Source: Janthinobacterium sp. 67 (lineage in GTDB: Bacteria; Pseudomonadota; Gammaproteobacteria; Burkholderiales; Burkholderiaceae_D). Taken from it: DNA of 64,000 nt. The DNA lies in NCBI RefSeq assembly GCF_002797895.1, contig NZ_PGES01000001.1:682001-746000 (forward strand), read 5' to 3'. Shown here piece by piece: positions 18,057 to 26,656 of this stretch (position 1 is its first letter; each line of letters begins with the position of its first letter). Both the position numbers and the translations under genes were made by a program. Below the pieces are notes generated by a model. It worked only from the letters and a program-made list of their open reading frames with translations, searched no databases and had not been told where the DNA came from.

Positions 18057-19341
18057 CGCATCGGCGGGCCAGGCGGCCACCGCGCCGCTCGTCATTGTCG
18101 CCAGCAGCGGCACGGGCGGCGACATGCAGCCGTTTATCGCGCTGGCGCAGGGCTTGCAACAGCGGGGCCGGCGCGTGTTGCTGCTCGTGCCGGGCTGGCA
18201 GGAAGCGGCCGCGCAGGCGTCCAGGCTGCCATATCACACCTTTGGCAGCGCGGCAGAGGGCCAGGCCATGCTCGGGGACTCCGGCCTGTGGGATGAGCGC
18301 AAGGGCTGGGGCGTGATATGGAAAGGCCTCGTGCCGCATCTGGGCGCCGTGCGCGGCGTCGTGCAAGGCTTGCCGGACGGTGAAGATTGCGTGGTGCTGT
18401 GCCACCCCATCCTCGTGCCGATGGCGGCCCTGGCCAGGTCGGCGCGGCCAGACCTGCGCATCGTCGCGGCGTATCTGGCGCCATCGAATGTGTGCAGCAG
18501 CCATGACTTGCTGACGACGGGTTCCCTGCGCATTCCCGCCTGGGTGCCGCTGGCCTGGCGCCAGGCCCTGTGGCGGATGATCCACCGCACGATGATCGAC
18601 CCGCTGATGCTGCCTGGCCTGAACGCCGCGCGCGCGCAGCACGGCTTGCCGCCGGAATCGCATTTTTTTGCGCACATGCTGGCCGCGCCGGATGCTTCGC
18701 TGGGGCTGTTTCCCGCCTGGTTCGCCGCCCCGCAGGCGGACTGGCCGCCGCATTTCGTGCAAACTGGTTTCGCCGGCGCCGCCACGCATGGCGCCGCGGC
18801 CCTGCCACCGGAGCTCGAACGCTTTCTGGGCGAGGGCGCGCCGCCCATCGTCTTTACGCCCGGTACCGGCCACCAGCACGCGCAGCGCTATTTCAGCATC
18901 GCGCTGGACGTCTTGCGGCGGCTGGGGCGGCGCGGCCTGTTCATGACGCCGCATGCGGCGCAAGTGCCGCAGGATTTGCCCCCTGGCGTGATGTGGCAGG
19001 CGCACGCGCCGTTCGCGGCCCTGTTGCCGCGCGTGGCGGCCGTCGTGCACCACGGCGGCATCGGCACGAGCGCGGACGCGTTCCGCGCGGGCATCCCGCA
19101 ACTGGTCGTGCCGTTCGCGTACGACCAGTTCGACAATGGCTGGAGGGTCAAACGGCTCGGCGTGGGGGATGTCCTGCTGGCCAAACGCCTGTCGGCGGGG
19201 CGCATGCGGCGGCAGCTGGCGCGCCTGCTGGCCGCGCCCGAGGTCCAGCTGGCGTGCGTCGAGGTGGCCCGCCGGATGGGGCAGGGGTTGCAGCCGGCGC
19301 GCCTGTTCGAGCAAGTCGAAGCGGCGCTGGCCGCTGCTTAG
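18040..19341 (+). CDS. UDP-glycosyltransferase family protein (GT1-like)
   Basis: 433 residues with a GT-B fold: an N-terminal acceptor domain starting at IVASSGTGGDMQPFIALAQGL and a C-terminal donor domain with VVHHGGIGTSADAFRAGIPQLVVPF, the nucleotide-sugar signature of rhamnosyl- and macrolide/sterol glycosyltransferases. It is cytoplasmic or membrane-associated. The start at 18040 overlaps the preceding gene by 17 bases, suggesting translational coupling. The acceptor (lipid, polyketide or other) cannot be told. Confidence 0.87.
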   Translation: MLSRADASAGQAATAPLVIVASSGTGGDMQPFIALAQGLQQRGRRVLLLVPGWQEAAAQASRLPYHTFGSAAEGQAMLGDSGLWDERKGWGVIWKGLVPHLGAVRGVVQGLPDGEDCVVLCHPILVPMAALARSARPDLRIVAAYLAPSNVCSSHDLLTTGSLRIPAWVPLAWRQALWRMIHRTMIDPLMLPGLNAARAQHGLPPESHFFAHMLAAPDASLGLFPAWFAAPQADWPPHFVQTGFAGAATHGAAALPPELERFLGEGAPPIVFTPGTGHQHAQRYFSIALDVLRRLGRRGLFMTPHAAQVPQDLPPGVMWQAHAPFAALLPRVAAVVHHGGIGTSADAFRAGIPQLVVPFAYDQFDNGWRVKRLGVGDVLLAKRLSAGRMRRQLARLLAAPEVQLACVEVARRMGQGLQPARLFEQVEAALAAA

Positions 19342-19350
19342 GGACTGTCG

Positions 19351-20298
19351 TCAGGGAGTGCTGTGCGGCGTATCGTCGAGGGCGATGACCCGGTCGTTCG
19401 CGCCGGGCACGCAGCCGTCGGCGATCGCATCCCAGCCCCGGTGCACCACCACTTGCTTGCCGTCGTGGCAGATTTCCACGCGCTCGCTGGCGGGCAGGCG
19501 CTGGCGCGCGAACGCTTCCAGGCTGGCCGGCAAGCTCACTTCCAGCTGCATCGTGCCGATGGCTTCCTGCGGGTGGTCGTCCATGTGCACGAGGGGCACG
19601 AAGATCGATCCCAGCATCAGCCAGCGCGCACCCACGTCGACGGGGGCGGGCGCATAGGGCGCGGCGCGCAGCCAGTCCTGGGCGCGCGCGCGCAAGTCGC
19701 CACCCGTGGCCAGTTCGCCCCAGGCGGCGGCCAGCATTTCCGCCACCCACTGATTGCAATTCTGGTATTTAAGGCTGTAGGCATAGGCATTGGCGCTGTA
19801 GCGGCCCGCCAGCAATTGCTGCACGCGCACGGGGTCGAGCAGGGCGCGGCGCAGAGGCGGTACGGTTTCGGCGGGCAGTTTGACGAGCGAGATGTAGCCG
19901 AGCGCGGGGTTTTCCGTGCCCATGGCGAAACCGGCCGTGCCCTGGTCGAAGATGCGCGGGCGGCCTTCGTCGCAGGCGTAGTACAGCTGGCGCGCGGACC
20001 AGCCGCTGTCATTGTCGTGGCGCCAGGCCAGCGCCGCATGCGAATAGCGGATGCCGAAGCGGGCCAGGTCCAGGCCGGAGCGGCTGATCAGGGCCACGCT
20101 GCCTTCACTGGCGGCCAGTTCCTCGCGCACGACGGCGGCAAAACGCAAGAGCCGGTCCTGTTCCGTGGCCGTGAGTTCCTGCGCGCGGTCGCAAAAGCGC
20201 GAGGAGGCGAGCGAAGCGCCCGCCTGCGCGGCGCCGGCGCCGAAGATGGCGCAAACGCCCAGCAGCAGTGCCGGGCGGCGCGGGAAAAAACGAATCAA
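19351..20298 (-). CDS. DUF2145-like secreted protein
   Basis: 315 residues with a cleavable signal peptide (positive MIRFFPRRP, hydrophobic core, AAQA end near residue 26). The region FGIRYSHAALAW and the later NCNQWVAEMLAAAWG, with a Cys and surrounding polar residues, match my recollection of DUF2145; the His/Cys arrangement recalls NlpC/P60- or DUF830-type papain folds, but this is a guess. The start is a TTG that overlaps the stop of the upstream gene (TTGA); no alternative start would keep the signal peptide. It acts in the periplasm or outside. Confidence 0.65.
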   Translation of the reverse strand: MIRFFPRRPALLLGVCAIFGAGAAQAGASLASSRFCDRAQELTATEQDRLLRFAAVVREELAASEGSVALISRSGLDLARFGIRYSHAALAWRHDNDSGWSARQLYYACDEGRPRIFDQGTAGFAMGTENPALGYISLVKLPAETVPPLRRALLDPVRVQQLLAGRYSANAYAYSLKYQNCNQWVAEMLAAAWGELATGGDLRARAQDWLRAAPYAPAPVDVGARWLMLGSIFVPLVHMDDHPQEAIGTMQLEVSLPASLEAFARQRLPASERVEICHDGKQVVVHRGWDAIADGCVPGANDRVIALDDTPHSTP

Positions 20299-20744
20299 AG
20301 GCTGACGGGACGCGTGGCCAGTTCGCCGTACCAGTCGTCGGCCAGCACGAGGAAGACGGCGGCGCGCGTGTCGTTGCGCGAAAATTCGATGCCGTAGGCG
20401 CGGTTTTGCGCATACACCATGTCGCCTTGCGCCAGTTGCTGCTTGTCGAGCGCCGCTTGCGGCAAGTCGAGCACCAGCGGCGTTGCCGTGGCGTCGGCCT
20501 GCATGGTCAGACGCGTCATGCCGTCACGCCCTGGCGTGCCTGCCACGTCGATGATGCGGTAGGGACCATTGGCCACCTTGTTGTCGCGCGAGGAGCTGTT
20601 GCTCGAACCGTTGAGCGAATCGGAAATGCTGCCGCTCGACTGGGAGCCGGCGCTGGAGGCCGACGAAACGAAGCTGTCGGCGTTGGCGTTGCACGCCATG
20701 GTCAGGGCTGCGGCCAGGCCGAGCATGCGTAAGGAGGTAGTCAA
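20295..20744 (-). CDS. Secreted Ser-rich hypothetical protein
   Basis: 149 residues. A signal peptide (to about residue 22) is followed by a low-complexity stretch rich in Ser, Gly and Asn (about 24-55), and then by a compact domain of about 90 residues ending LADDWYGELATRPVSL. I do not recognise the family. It is translationally coupled to the DUF2145-like gene downstream (four-base overlap), so the two probably work together in the periplasm or envelope. Confidence 0.7.
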   Translation of the reverse strand: MTTSLRMLGLAAALTMACNANADSFVSSASSAGSQSSGSISDSLNGSSNSSSRDNKVANGPYRIIDVAGTPGRDGMTRLTMQADATATPLVLDLPQAALDKQQLAQGDMVYAQNRAYGIEFSRNDTRAAVFLVLADDWYGELATRPVSL

Positions 20745-20818
20745 GGCAGTTTTCCAGTCAACATCAATGAAAGCGGACCGGGTCCATCCCGGCCTGCGCC
20801 ATCATAGCAGATCGGCCA

Positions 20819-21652
20819 TCAGCTGAGCAGTACCTCGATCAGGCCTTTCGCTTCGGCCGATGGCTGCGTGCGCAGCGCCTGCAGCACGGGATCGTGTTCC
20901 AGGTACTCTTGCAGCGGCGTGCTGACGGTGATGCCGGCCTGCGGCAGCGGCGAAGGCACGGGCGCCAGCGCCTTGGCCAGCAGCAGGGTGTCGCGCAAGC
21001 CTTCGGGCGGCAGCATGATGGTCGAGCCGGGCAAGGCATTGACGGCATCGGCCACCGGCTGCGGCACGCCCAGCTGGCGCATCAGTGCGCGGCCGATCAC
21101 TTCCAGAGTGGAGGCCATCTGCGTTTCCAGGTGGTCGTACAGCCCCGGGGTCTTGTCCGCCTGGGCCAGCAGATAAAAGCCGGCCACTTCATGCACGATG
21201 CCGGCGAACAGCGCCGTATCGGCGTCCGTCCGCGTGACCGTGCCTGCCAGACCATGCGCCAGCACCGCCACGTGCACGGTGTGCGCCCACAGCTGGGTGG
21301 CGCGGGCGCGCAAGGCTTCGTCGCGGATGCCCGCGTTCAGCTGGCGGATGACGGCCGCCGTCGCCAGCGCATACAGGTTGCGGTGGCCCAGCCGCTCGAC
21401 GGCGGCGCGCACGCTGGTGATGGCGGGCGTGTGGCCGGACGCGAACATGGCCGAATTGGCCAGCGCCACGGCGCGCGCCGACAAGGTCGGTTCGCACAGC
21501 AGCAGCCGGCTGATGTCGGTCGAGTGGCAATCGGGGTTGGCCAGTTCCTTTTGCAGGAGCAGGGCCGTATTGATGCTGGTGGGAAAGGCCAGGGTTTCCG
21601 TTTCGGCGCTGGCCAAAAGTTGCGCCAGGCTGCTGAGGGTGTTGACGTGCAT
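20819..21652 (-). CDS. HDOD domain protein
   Basis: About 277 residues of an HDOD domain, the HD-related output domain of signalling proteins. The typical helices (AFPTSINTALLLQKELANPD, LSARAVALANSAMF and AAVERLGHRNLYALATAAVI) are present, but the HD metal site is degenerate, as usual for HDOD. No receiver or GGDEF domain is attached. The start is uncertain: a TTG at 21676 has GAGG two bases away, while the ATG at 21652 has no clear ribosome site. The role is probably regulatory, with unknown input. Confidence 0.82.
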   Translation of the reverse strand: MHVNTLSSLAQLLASAETETLAFPTSINTALLLQKELANPDCHSTDISRLLLCEPTLSARAVALANSAMFASGHTPAITSVRAAVERLGHRNLYALATAAVIRQLNAGIRDEALRARATQLWAHTVHVAVLAHGLAGTVTRTDADTALFAGIVHEVAGFYLLAQADKTPGLYDHLETQMASTLEVIGRALMRQLGVPQPVADAVNALPGSTIMLPPEGLRDTLLLAKALAPVPSPLPQAGITVSTPLQEYLEHDPVLQALRTQPSAEAKGLIEVLLS

Positions 21653-21766
21653 GGGTGGGAGAGCGAAAAGTAGCAATGCCTCATAGTATCAGGCAATACA
21701 GTCCGCATGGCGTCCGCCAGCCTTTGCCTGGAACACGGACGCAACACCTTGATCTCTGATGCGCCG

Positions 21767-22660
21767 TCAGCGTGCCTCGCCGTGCGCCAGGATGTCGAGG
21801 AAAGCCGACACCAGGCGGCTTTTTTCATCGGCCCGCGTGACGGCCACCACGGTGGTGCTGGTAGCGATGTCGTCCACGGGCAGGAAGACGACGTCGGTGC
21901 GGTTGTTTTCCGCGATCGAGCGGGCTACCAAGGTGGCGCCCAGGCCGGCGGCCACCAGTGACAGGGCCGTGTAGATTTCCACAGCGGAATACGCGACGGC
22001 CGGCTCGGCGCCCGCCGCCTTCAGCGCGGCGACGATCTGCTGGCCAAACGGGCTGATCGGGTCTTTCGGATACAGGATGAAAGGGATGTCCGCCAGCTCG
22101 GCCGCGCGCAGCGACGTGCGTCCCGCCAATGGATGGCGCAGGGGCAGGGCGGCCACCAGCGGGTCGTCCAGCGTGACCGCGTGGCGCAGGTCGGGCGGCG
22201 CTTCGCAGGGGCCGATGAAACGCGACAGGCCGATATCGATGCGGCCCTGGCGCAGCTGCGCCGGCTGGTATTCGGACAGGGCCTCGACCAGGTCCAGCTG
22301 CACCTGCGGATAGGCGGCGCGAAACTGGCGGATGGCCCGCGGCAGCACGGAAAACGTGGCCGAGCGGGTAAACGCGATGCCCAGCCAGCCGTGGCTGCCC
22401 GTCGCCAGGCCCTTGGCCTCGTCGTCCAGCCGCGCCGCCTGCAGCAGCAGCTCCTTGGCGCGCGGATAGAAAAACCGGCCCAGCGGCGTCGGCTCCATGG
22501 GGCGGCGCGAACGGTCGAACAGCTCGCCGCCCAGGTGGGCTTCCAGCTGCCCCAGCTGCATGCTGATGGCCGTCGGTGCCACGTGCAGGCGCTCGGCCGC
22601 GTGCGTGGCGCTGCCCGCTTCTACTACTTCACAAAAATACCGCAACTGTCTTAGGTTCAT
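21767..22660 (-). CDS. LysR family transcriptional regulator
   Basis: 297 residues. The N-terminal helix-turn-helix (LRQLRYFCEVVEAGSATHAAERLHVAPTAISMQL) and effector domain resemble the CbbR/NAC group (MNLRQLRYF start). The ATG at 22660 is used rather than one seven codons upstream because it gives the canonical N-terminus. It is divergent from the RraA-MFS operon and probably controls it. Confidence 0.92.
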   Translation of the reverse strand: MNLRQLRYFCEVVEAGSATHAAERLHVAPTAISMQLGQLEAHLGGELFDRSRRPMEPTPLGRFFYPRAKELLLQAARLDDEAKGLATGSHGWLGIAFTRSATFSVLPRAIRQFRAAYPQVQLDLVEALSEYQPAQLRQGRIDIGLSRFIGPCEAPPDLRHAVTLDDPLVAALPLRHPLAGRTSLRAAELADIPFILYPKDPISPFGQQIVAALKAAGAEPAVAYSAVEIYTALSLVAAGLGATLVARSIAENNRTDVVFLPVDDIATSTTVVAVTRADEKSRLVSAFLDILAHGEAR

Positions 22661-22664
22661 TTTT

Positions 22665-22682
22665 ATTGATCCAAGAGTCAAT
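22665..22682. promoter_or_regulatory. Candidate LysR binding dyad
   Basis: ATTGA-N8-TCAAT inverted repeat located between the LysR gene and the first RraA-like gene, a few bases in front of the LysR start. It contains the T-N11-A type spacing common to LysR sites. Confidence 0.45.
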
Positions 22683-22753
22683 AATCGATGTTTGATATTG
22701 AAAACACTTTATATGAAACTGGGCTCCACGACAACAAGATCAGGAGACGTTTC

Positions 22754-23416
22754 ATGGAAGACAGTGTATTCACGCAGGCGCAGGGCCTGAGCAGCGCGGA
22801 AGTGTCGGACGCGCTCGACTATTTCGGCTTGCCCGGCAGCGTGCCCGGCCTCGTCCCCGTGGCCGGGCCGCGGCGCCTGTTCGGCCCCGCCTTCACCGTG
22901 CGCTTCGCCCCCGTCGACAGCCAGTCGCCCGGTACGGTGGGCGATTACCTCGACGATATTCCGACGGGTGCCATTGCCGTGCTCGACAACGCCGGCCGCA
23001 GCGATTGCACGGTATGGGGCGGCATCATGAGCCAGCTGGCGGCCCACCGGGGCGTGGCCGGCACCGTCATCGGCGGCGTGTGCCGCGACACGGCCGAAGC
23101 GGACGCCGCCGGCTACCCGCTGTTTGCGCTGGGGCGCTTCATGCGCACCGGCAAGGACCGGGTGCAGGTGGACGCCGTCGGCGCACCTGTCACCTTGGCC
23201 GGCGTGCGCGTGGCGCCAGGCGACATCGTCGTGGCCGACCAGGATGGCGTCGTCATCGTGCCGGCGGGTCGGGCGCATGCCGTGTTCGAGCGCGCCCTGG
23301 CCATGCAGGCCGTGGAATTGCGCATCGTTGCCGCCGCGCTGGATGGCATGTCCCTGCGCGACGCGCGGCGCCAGTTCGGCTACCACACCTTGCAGCGCAA
23401 GCCTGCGGCCGCCTGA
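22754..23416 (+). CDS. RraA-fold aldolase-like protein, first copy
   Basis: 220 residues of the RraA/4-hydroxy-4-methyl-2-oxoglutarate aldolase family. The conserved GTVIGGVCRD carries Arg111 and Asp112, the substrate- and metal-binding pair of the aldolases, and PGDIVVADQDGVVIVPAG is the C-terminal signature. These enzymes split hydroxylated 2-oxo acids or decarboxylate oxaloacetate. A CAGGAG site precedes the ATG. It is followed by a paralogue and an MFS transporter, so it belongs to a catabolic operon rather than RNase E control. Confidence 0.85.
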   Translation: MEDSVFTQAQGLSSAEVSDALDYFGLPGSVPGLVPVAGPRRLFGPAFTVRFAPVDSQSPGTVGDYLDDIPTGAIAVLDNAGRSDCTVWGGIMSQLAAHRGVAGTVIGGVCRDTAEADAAGYPLFALGRFMRTGKDRVQVDAVGAPVTLAGVRVAPGDIVVADQDGVVIVPAGRAHAVFERALAMQAVELRIVAAALDGMSLRDARRQFGYHTLQRKPAAA

Positions 23417-23450
23417 GCTCCCTCTTTATTTACTTCTCAGAAAGCACACC

Positions 23451-24098
23451 ATGGACCAGCATGTTTCCATTGCCACCTTGCACGCCCTGCGCCAGCTGGG
23501 TGCGGCCACCATCTATGAAGCACAGGGCGCGAAAGGCGCGCTCGACAGCGGCATCAAGCCGATTGCGCCCGGCATGCGCCTGGCCGGCCCCGCCCTGACC
23601 GTCGATACGCGCCCGGCCGACAACCTGATGCTGCACTACGCCATGCTCAAGGCCCGGCCCGGCGACGTGCTGGTGGTCGACGCCAAGGGTTTCCTCGAAG
23701 CGGGCGTGTGGGGCGACGTGTTTACCGAGCAGGCGCAGCGGATCGGCCTTGCCGGCCTGGTGATCCACGGCGCCGTGCGCGACGCGGCCGCCATGACCGA
23801 GGCCGGCTTTCCCGTCTTCAGCCGGGGCTTGTCGATCAAGGGCACGGGCAAGCACCAGCCGGGGCGCCTGAACGTGACCGTCACCATCGGCGACGTCGCC
23901 ATCGATCCCGGCGACGTCATCGTCGGCGACCAGGACGGCGTGGTGGTGGTGAAGCGCCACGAGGTGGACGCGGTGCTGCGGAAAAGCCGCCAGCGCGAAG
24001 AAAAGGAAGCGCAATTTCGCCAGCAGATCCGAGACGGCGCCACGACCGTCGACCTGCTGGGCCTGGAAGAGACCTTGCGCCGGCTGGAACTGCGCTGA
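23451..24098 (+). CDS. RraA-fold aldolase-like protein, second copy (LigK/HMG aldolase type)
   Basis: 215 residues, only moderately similar to the preceding copy. GLVIHGAVRD carries Arg110/Asp111, and a long C-terminal helix (KRHEVDAVLRKSRQREEKEAQFRQQI) is typical of 4-carboxy-4-hydroxy-2-oxoadipate aldolases of the meta-cleavage pathway of aromatic acids. Both copies keep the catalytic pair, so they may act on different substrates or form a mixed hexamer. It lies 34 bases after the first copy. Confidence 0.85.
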   Translation: MDQHVSIATLHALRQLGAATIYEAQGAKGALDSGIKPIAPGMRLAGPALTVDTRPADNLMLHYAMLKARPGDVLVVDAKGFLEAGVWGDVFTEQAQRIGLAGLVIHGAVRDAAAMTEAGFPVFSRGLSIKGTGKHQPGRLNVTVTIGDVAIDPGDVIVGDQDGVVVVKRHEVDAVLRKSRQREEKEAQFRQQIRDGATTVDLLGLEETLRRLELR

Positions 24099-24135
24099 CA
24101 TCCGCCATCACTAGAAAAAAATCAGGAGACATCTC

Positions 24136-25506
24136 ATGCATACCATTACCACCGCCCCGGCTGCGGCGCCGGCCGCACCGCTGGCCGCCCGCCGTCCCAC
24201 GCGCTACCGCTGGGTCGTCGCGGCCCTGTTTTTCATCGTCTACACGATTGCCGCCGCCGACCGCGCCAACCTGGGCGTGGTCTTGCCATTCCTGCGCAAG
24301 GAGTTCGAAATGAGCAATACCGACGCGGGCGGGCTCGTCAGCCTGTTCCTCGTCGCCTATGCGCTGGCCCAACTGCCTTCCGCCTGGCTGCTGTCGAAGT
24401 TCGGCGTGCGCAGGGTGTTTACCATTTCCATGATCCTCACCTCGATTGCCACCGGGCTGACGGGGCTCGTGGGTTCATTGCTGTCATTAAAGCTGTGCCG
24501 CATCGGCCTGGGCCTGGCGGAAGGACCGTTGCCGATCGGCGTGACGACGACCATCAATCACTGGTTTCCCTCGCGCGAGAAGGGCACGGCTTCGGGCCTG
24601 TTCTTGTCCGCCGTCAAGTTCGGTCCCGTCATCACGCCCATCCTGGGCGCGGCCATCATCGCCGCCTGGGGCTGGCGCGAAGTGTTCATCTGGTTTTCCG
24701 TGCCCGGCGTGATCCTGGCCATCTTCTGGTATTTCCTCGTCACCAACAAGCCGGGCGAAAGCCGCTTCGTCAACGCCGAAGAACTGGCCGTCATCGAGGA
24801 AAAGGCGCCGGATGGCAGCAGCACCGGCACGGCGGCCACGTCGCGGCCCATGCCCTGGCTCGACAAGCTGATCCGCGTGCGCGAGGTGCCAGCTGTTACC
24901 ACCAGCCGTGGCGTGTTTGCCTCGTGGAATATCCTTGGCTGCGCGCTCGGCTATTGCTGCCAGCTGGGCATTTCCAGCGTGCTGCTGGCCTGGATCCCCA
25001 CGTATTTGCTGACCGTCAAACAATTTTCCATCATGAACATGGGCATGGTGGCGGCCGCGCCGTGGGTGGGCGCCGTCTTCGGCAATATCCTCGGTGGCTT
25101 GCTGGCCGACCGCGTGCTCGACAAGCGCAGGAAGCCCGGCATGCTCATTTCCGCCCTGTCGACGGCCGTCATGATGTATTTGCTGATCCATGCGCCGGCC
25201 GACCCGCTGCAATACGGTGCGCTGTTATTCCTCACGGGCGTGCTGCTGAGCATAGGTTTTTCCGCCTACATGGTGTATCCGATGCAATTCGTCTCGAAGG
25301 AAAAATTCCCCGTGGCGAACGCCGTCGTCAACATGGGCGGCCAATTGGGCGGCGCGGCCACGCCGTGGATCGTCGGCATGCTGTTGGATCATTACGGCTG
25401 GGATTATGTGTTCGGCTTCATGGCAGCCATTTCCTGCCTGACTTTCCTCGTGGTGTTGACGATCGCCGAACCGCTGAAGCTGCGGCCGTCAGGGCAGCAG
25501 CAATGA
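24136..25506 (+). CDS. MFS transporter, anion:cation symporter family
   Basis: 456 residues with about 12 transmembrane segments. The N-terminal DRANLGVVLPFLRKEF after the first helix and the GLGLAEGPLPIG segment mark the ACS group (hexuronate, galactonate, aromatic acid and phthalate carriers). It lies 37 bases after the second RraA copy and probably imports the substrate that the operon degrades. Its 3' end overlaps that of the convergent gene by 18 bases. Confidence 0.9.
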   Translation: MHTITTAPAAAPAAPLAARRPTRYRWVVAALFFIVYTIAAADRANLGVVLPFLRKEFEMSNTDAGGLVSLFLVAYALAQLPSAWLLSKFGVRRVFTISMILTSIATGLTGLVGSLLSLKLCRIGLGLAEGPLPIGVTTTINHWFPSREKGTASGLFLSAVKFGPVITPILGAAIIAAWGWREVFIWFSVPGVILAIFWYFLVTNKPGESRFVNAEELAVIEEKAPDGSSTGTAATSRPMPWLDKLIRVREVPAVTTSRGVFASWNILGCALGYCCQLGISSVLLAWIPTYLLTVKQFSIMNMGMVAAAPWVGAVFGNILGGLLADRVLDKRRKPGMLISALSTAVMMYLLIHAPADPLQYGALLFLTGVLLSIGFSAYMVYPMQFVSKEKFPVANAVVNMGGQLGGAATPWIVGMLLDHYGWDYVFGFMAAISCLTFLVVLTIAEPLKLRPSGQQQ

Positions 25507-26601
25507 ATGCTGGCTGGCCGTATGAAAGTCGCGCCAGACGCGGTTGATGGTGCTGTCTTCGCGGGCCGCGTACAGGCCGCAGTACGGGTACAGGCCATCG
25601 ACTGCCGTGCGGCAGGCGGCGACCAGGTCCAGTGAACTCGTCTGTACGGCCTGCATGCCGTCCGCGTCGAGCGCCGCGCCGCCCGCTACCTGGGCCCAGC
25701 TGTCGTCCAGCACGGCATAGAAGCGGGCGCGGGCGGCCGTGCAGGCATCTTTTTTCCCTTGCAGCATGGCGGCTACTTCCGGCACGTCCAGCAACGGCAA
25801 GCCGGCGCGCGCGTGGCGGCGGTGGCGCATGCACTCCTCGGCCAATTGCATGAAATGCGCGGCCATGCCGGCCACGTTGGCGGCCAGGGTCACGTAGGCG
25901 AGCGAGTAGAACGGGTAGCGGTACAGGGGGCCATCGGCCGTCGCGGTGTCGGCGCTGATCGTGAAGCCATGTTCTTTGCCGAGCCACTGGCCATCGATGC
26001 GGTAACTGTGCGAGGCGCTGGCGCGCATGCCGATGCTGTTCCACGAGGGTACCAGCTGCACCAGCGCGGCGGGGACGAGAAAGGCGCGGATGCGCGGCTT
26101 GCCGTCCGCATCGAGCAGGGGCTGGCCATCGCGCCGCAGCAGGGCGTTCAGGGTAAAGTGCGTGGCCATCGGCGCGCCGCTGGCGTAGTCCCAGCTGCCC
26201 GTGATGCGGTAGCCGTCGCCTTCTTCGTCCGCGTAACCAGTCGCCGCGCCGCTGCCGCCCAGGCAGACGCGGGGCGTGCCGATGATGGCCCGCGCCATGT
26301 CCGGCGCCAGAAAGCCCGCGAACCAGCCCGCGCCCGCGCACAGGGTCAGCACCCAGCCCATGCTGCCATCGACGGCGGCCACCGCTTCTTCCAGACGCAC
26401 CACTTGCGGCAGGGGCAGCTCGGCGCCACCCGCGCCGCGCGGCGCCAGCATCGTCAGCCAGCCGCGCCGGTGCAGCAAGGCTTGCTGCACCGGATGCAAA
26501 AAGCGGGCCGCATCGGCCGCCTGGGCGTGGCGGGCGATGCGGCGCGCGTCGCGTTCGGTAAGGGTAGCAAGGGTAGCAATGGCAGCGTGCGGCATGGGCA
26601 A
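25489..26601 (-). CDS. Acyl-CoA dehydrogenase-like flavoprotein
   Basis: 370 residues with an acyl-CoA dehydrogenase-type fold: an alpha-helical N-terminus (LEEAVAAVDGSMGWVLTLCAG), a beta-domain (GYRITGSWDYASGAPMATHFTLNA, flavin-binding) and a C-terminal helical bundle. It is closer to the group of flavin-dependent monooxygenases (DszC/HpaB-like, two-component) than to fatty-acid dehydrogenases, because the usual catalytic Glu motif is not evident. It lies beside an FAD hydroxylase, suggesting oxidation of an aromatic or similar substrate. Confidence 0.75.
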   Translation of the reverse strand: MPMPHAAIATLATLTERDARRIARHAQAADAARFLHPVQQALLHRRGWLTMLAPRGAGGAELPLPQVVRLEEAVAAVDGSMGWVLTLCAGAGWFAGFLAPDMARAIIGTPRVCLGGSGAATGYADEEGDGYRITGSWDYASGAPMATHFTLNALLRRDGQPLLDADGKPRIRAFLVPAALVQLVPSWNSIGMRASASHSYRIDGQWLGKEHGFTISADTATADGPLYRYPFYSLAYVTLAANVAGMAAHFMQLAEECMRHRRHARAGLPLLDVPEVAAMLQGKKDACTAARARFYAVLDDSWAQVAGGAALDADGMQAVQTSSLDLVAACRTAVDGLYPYCGLYAAREDSTINRVWRDFHTASQHSLLLP

Positions 26602-26656
26602 AGTCCGGCTATGGCAAAGGCGGGCATTTTCGCACAGCGCGGCGGCGCCGTTGCCG

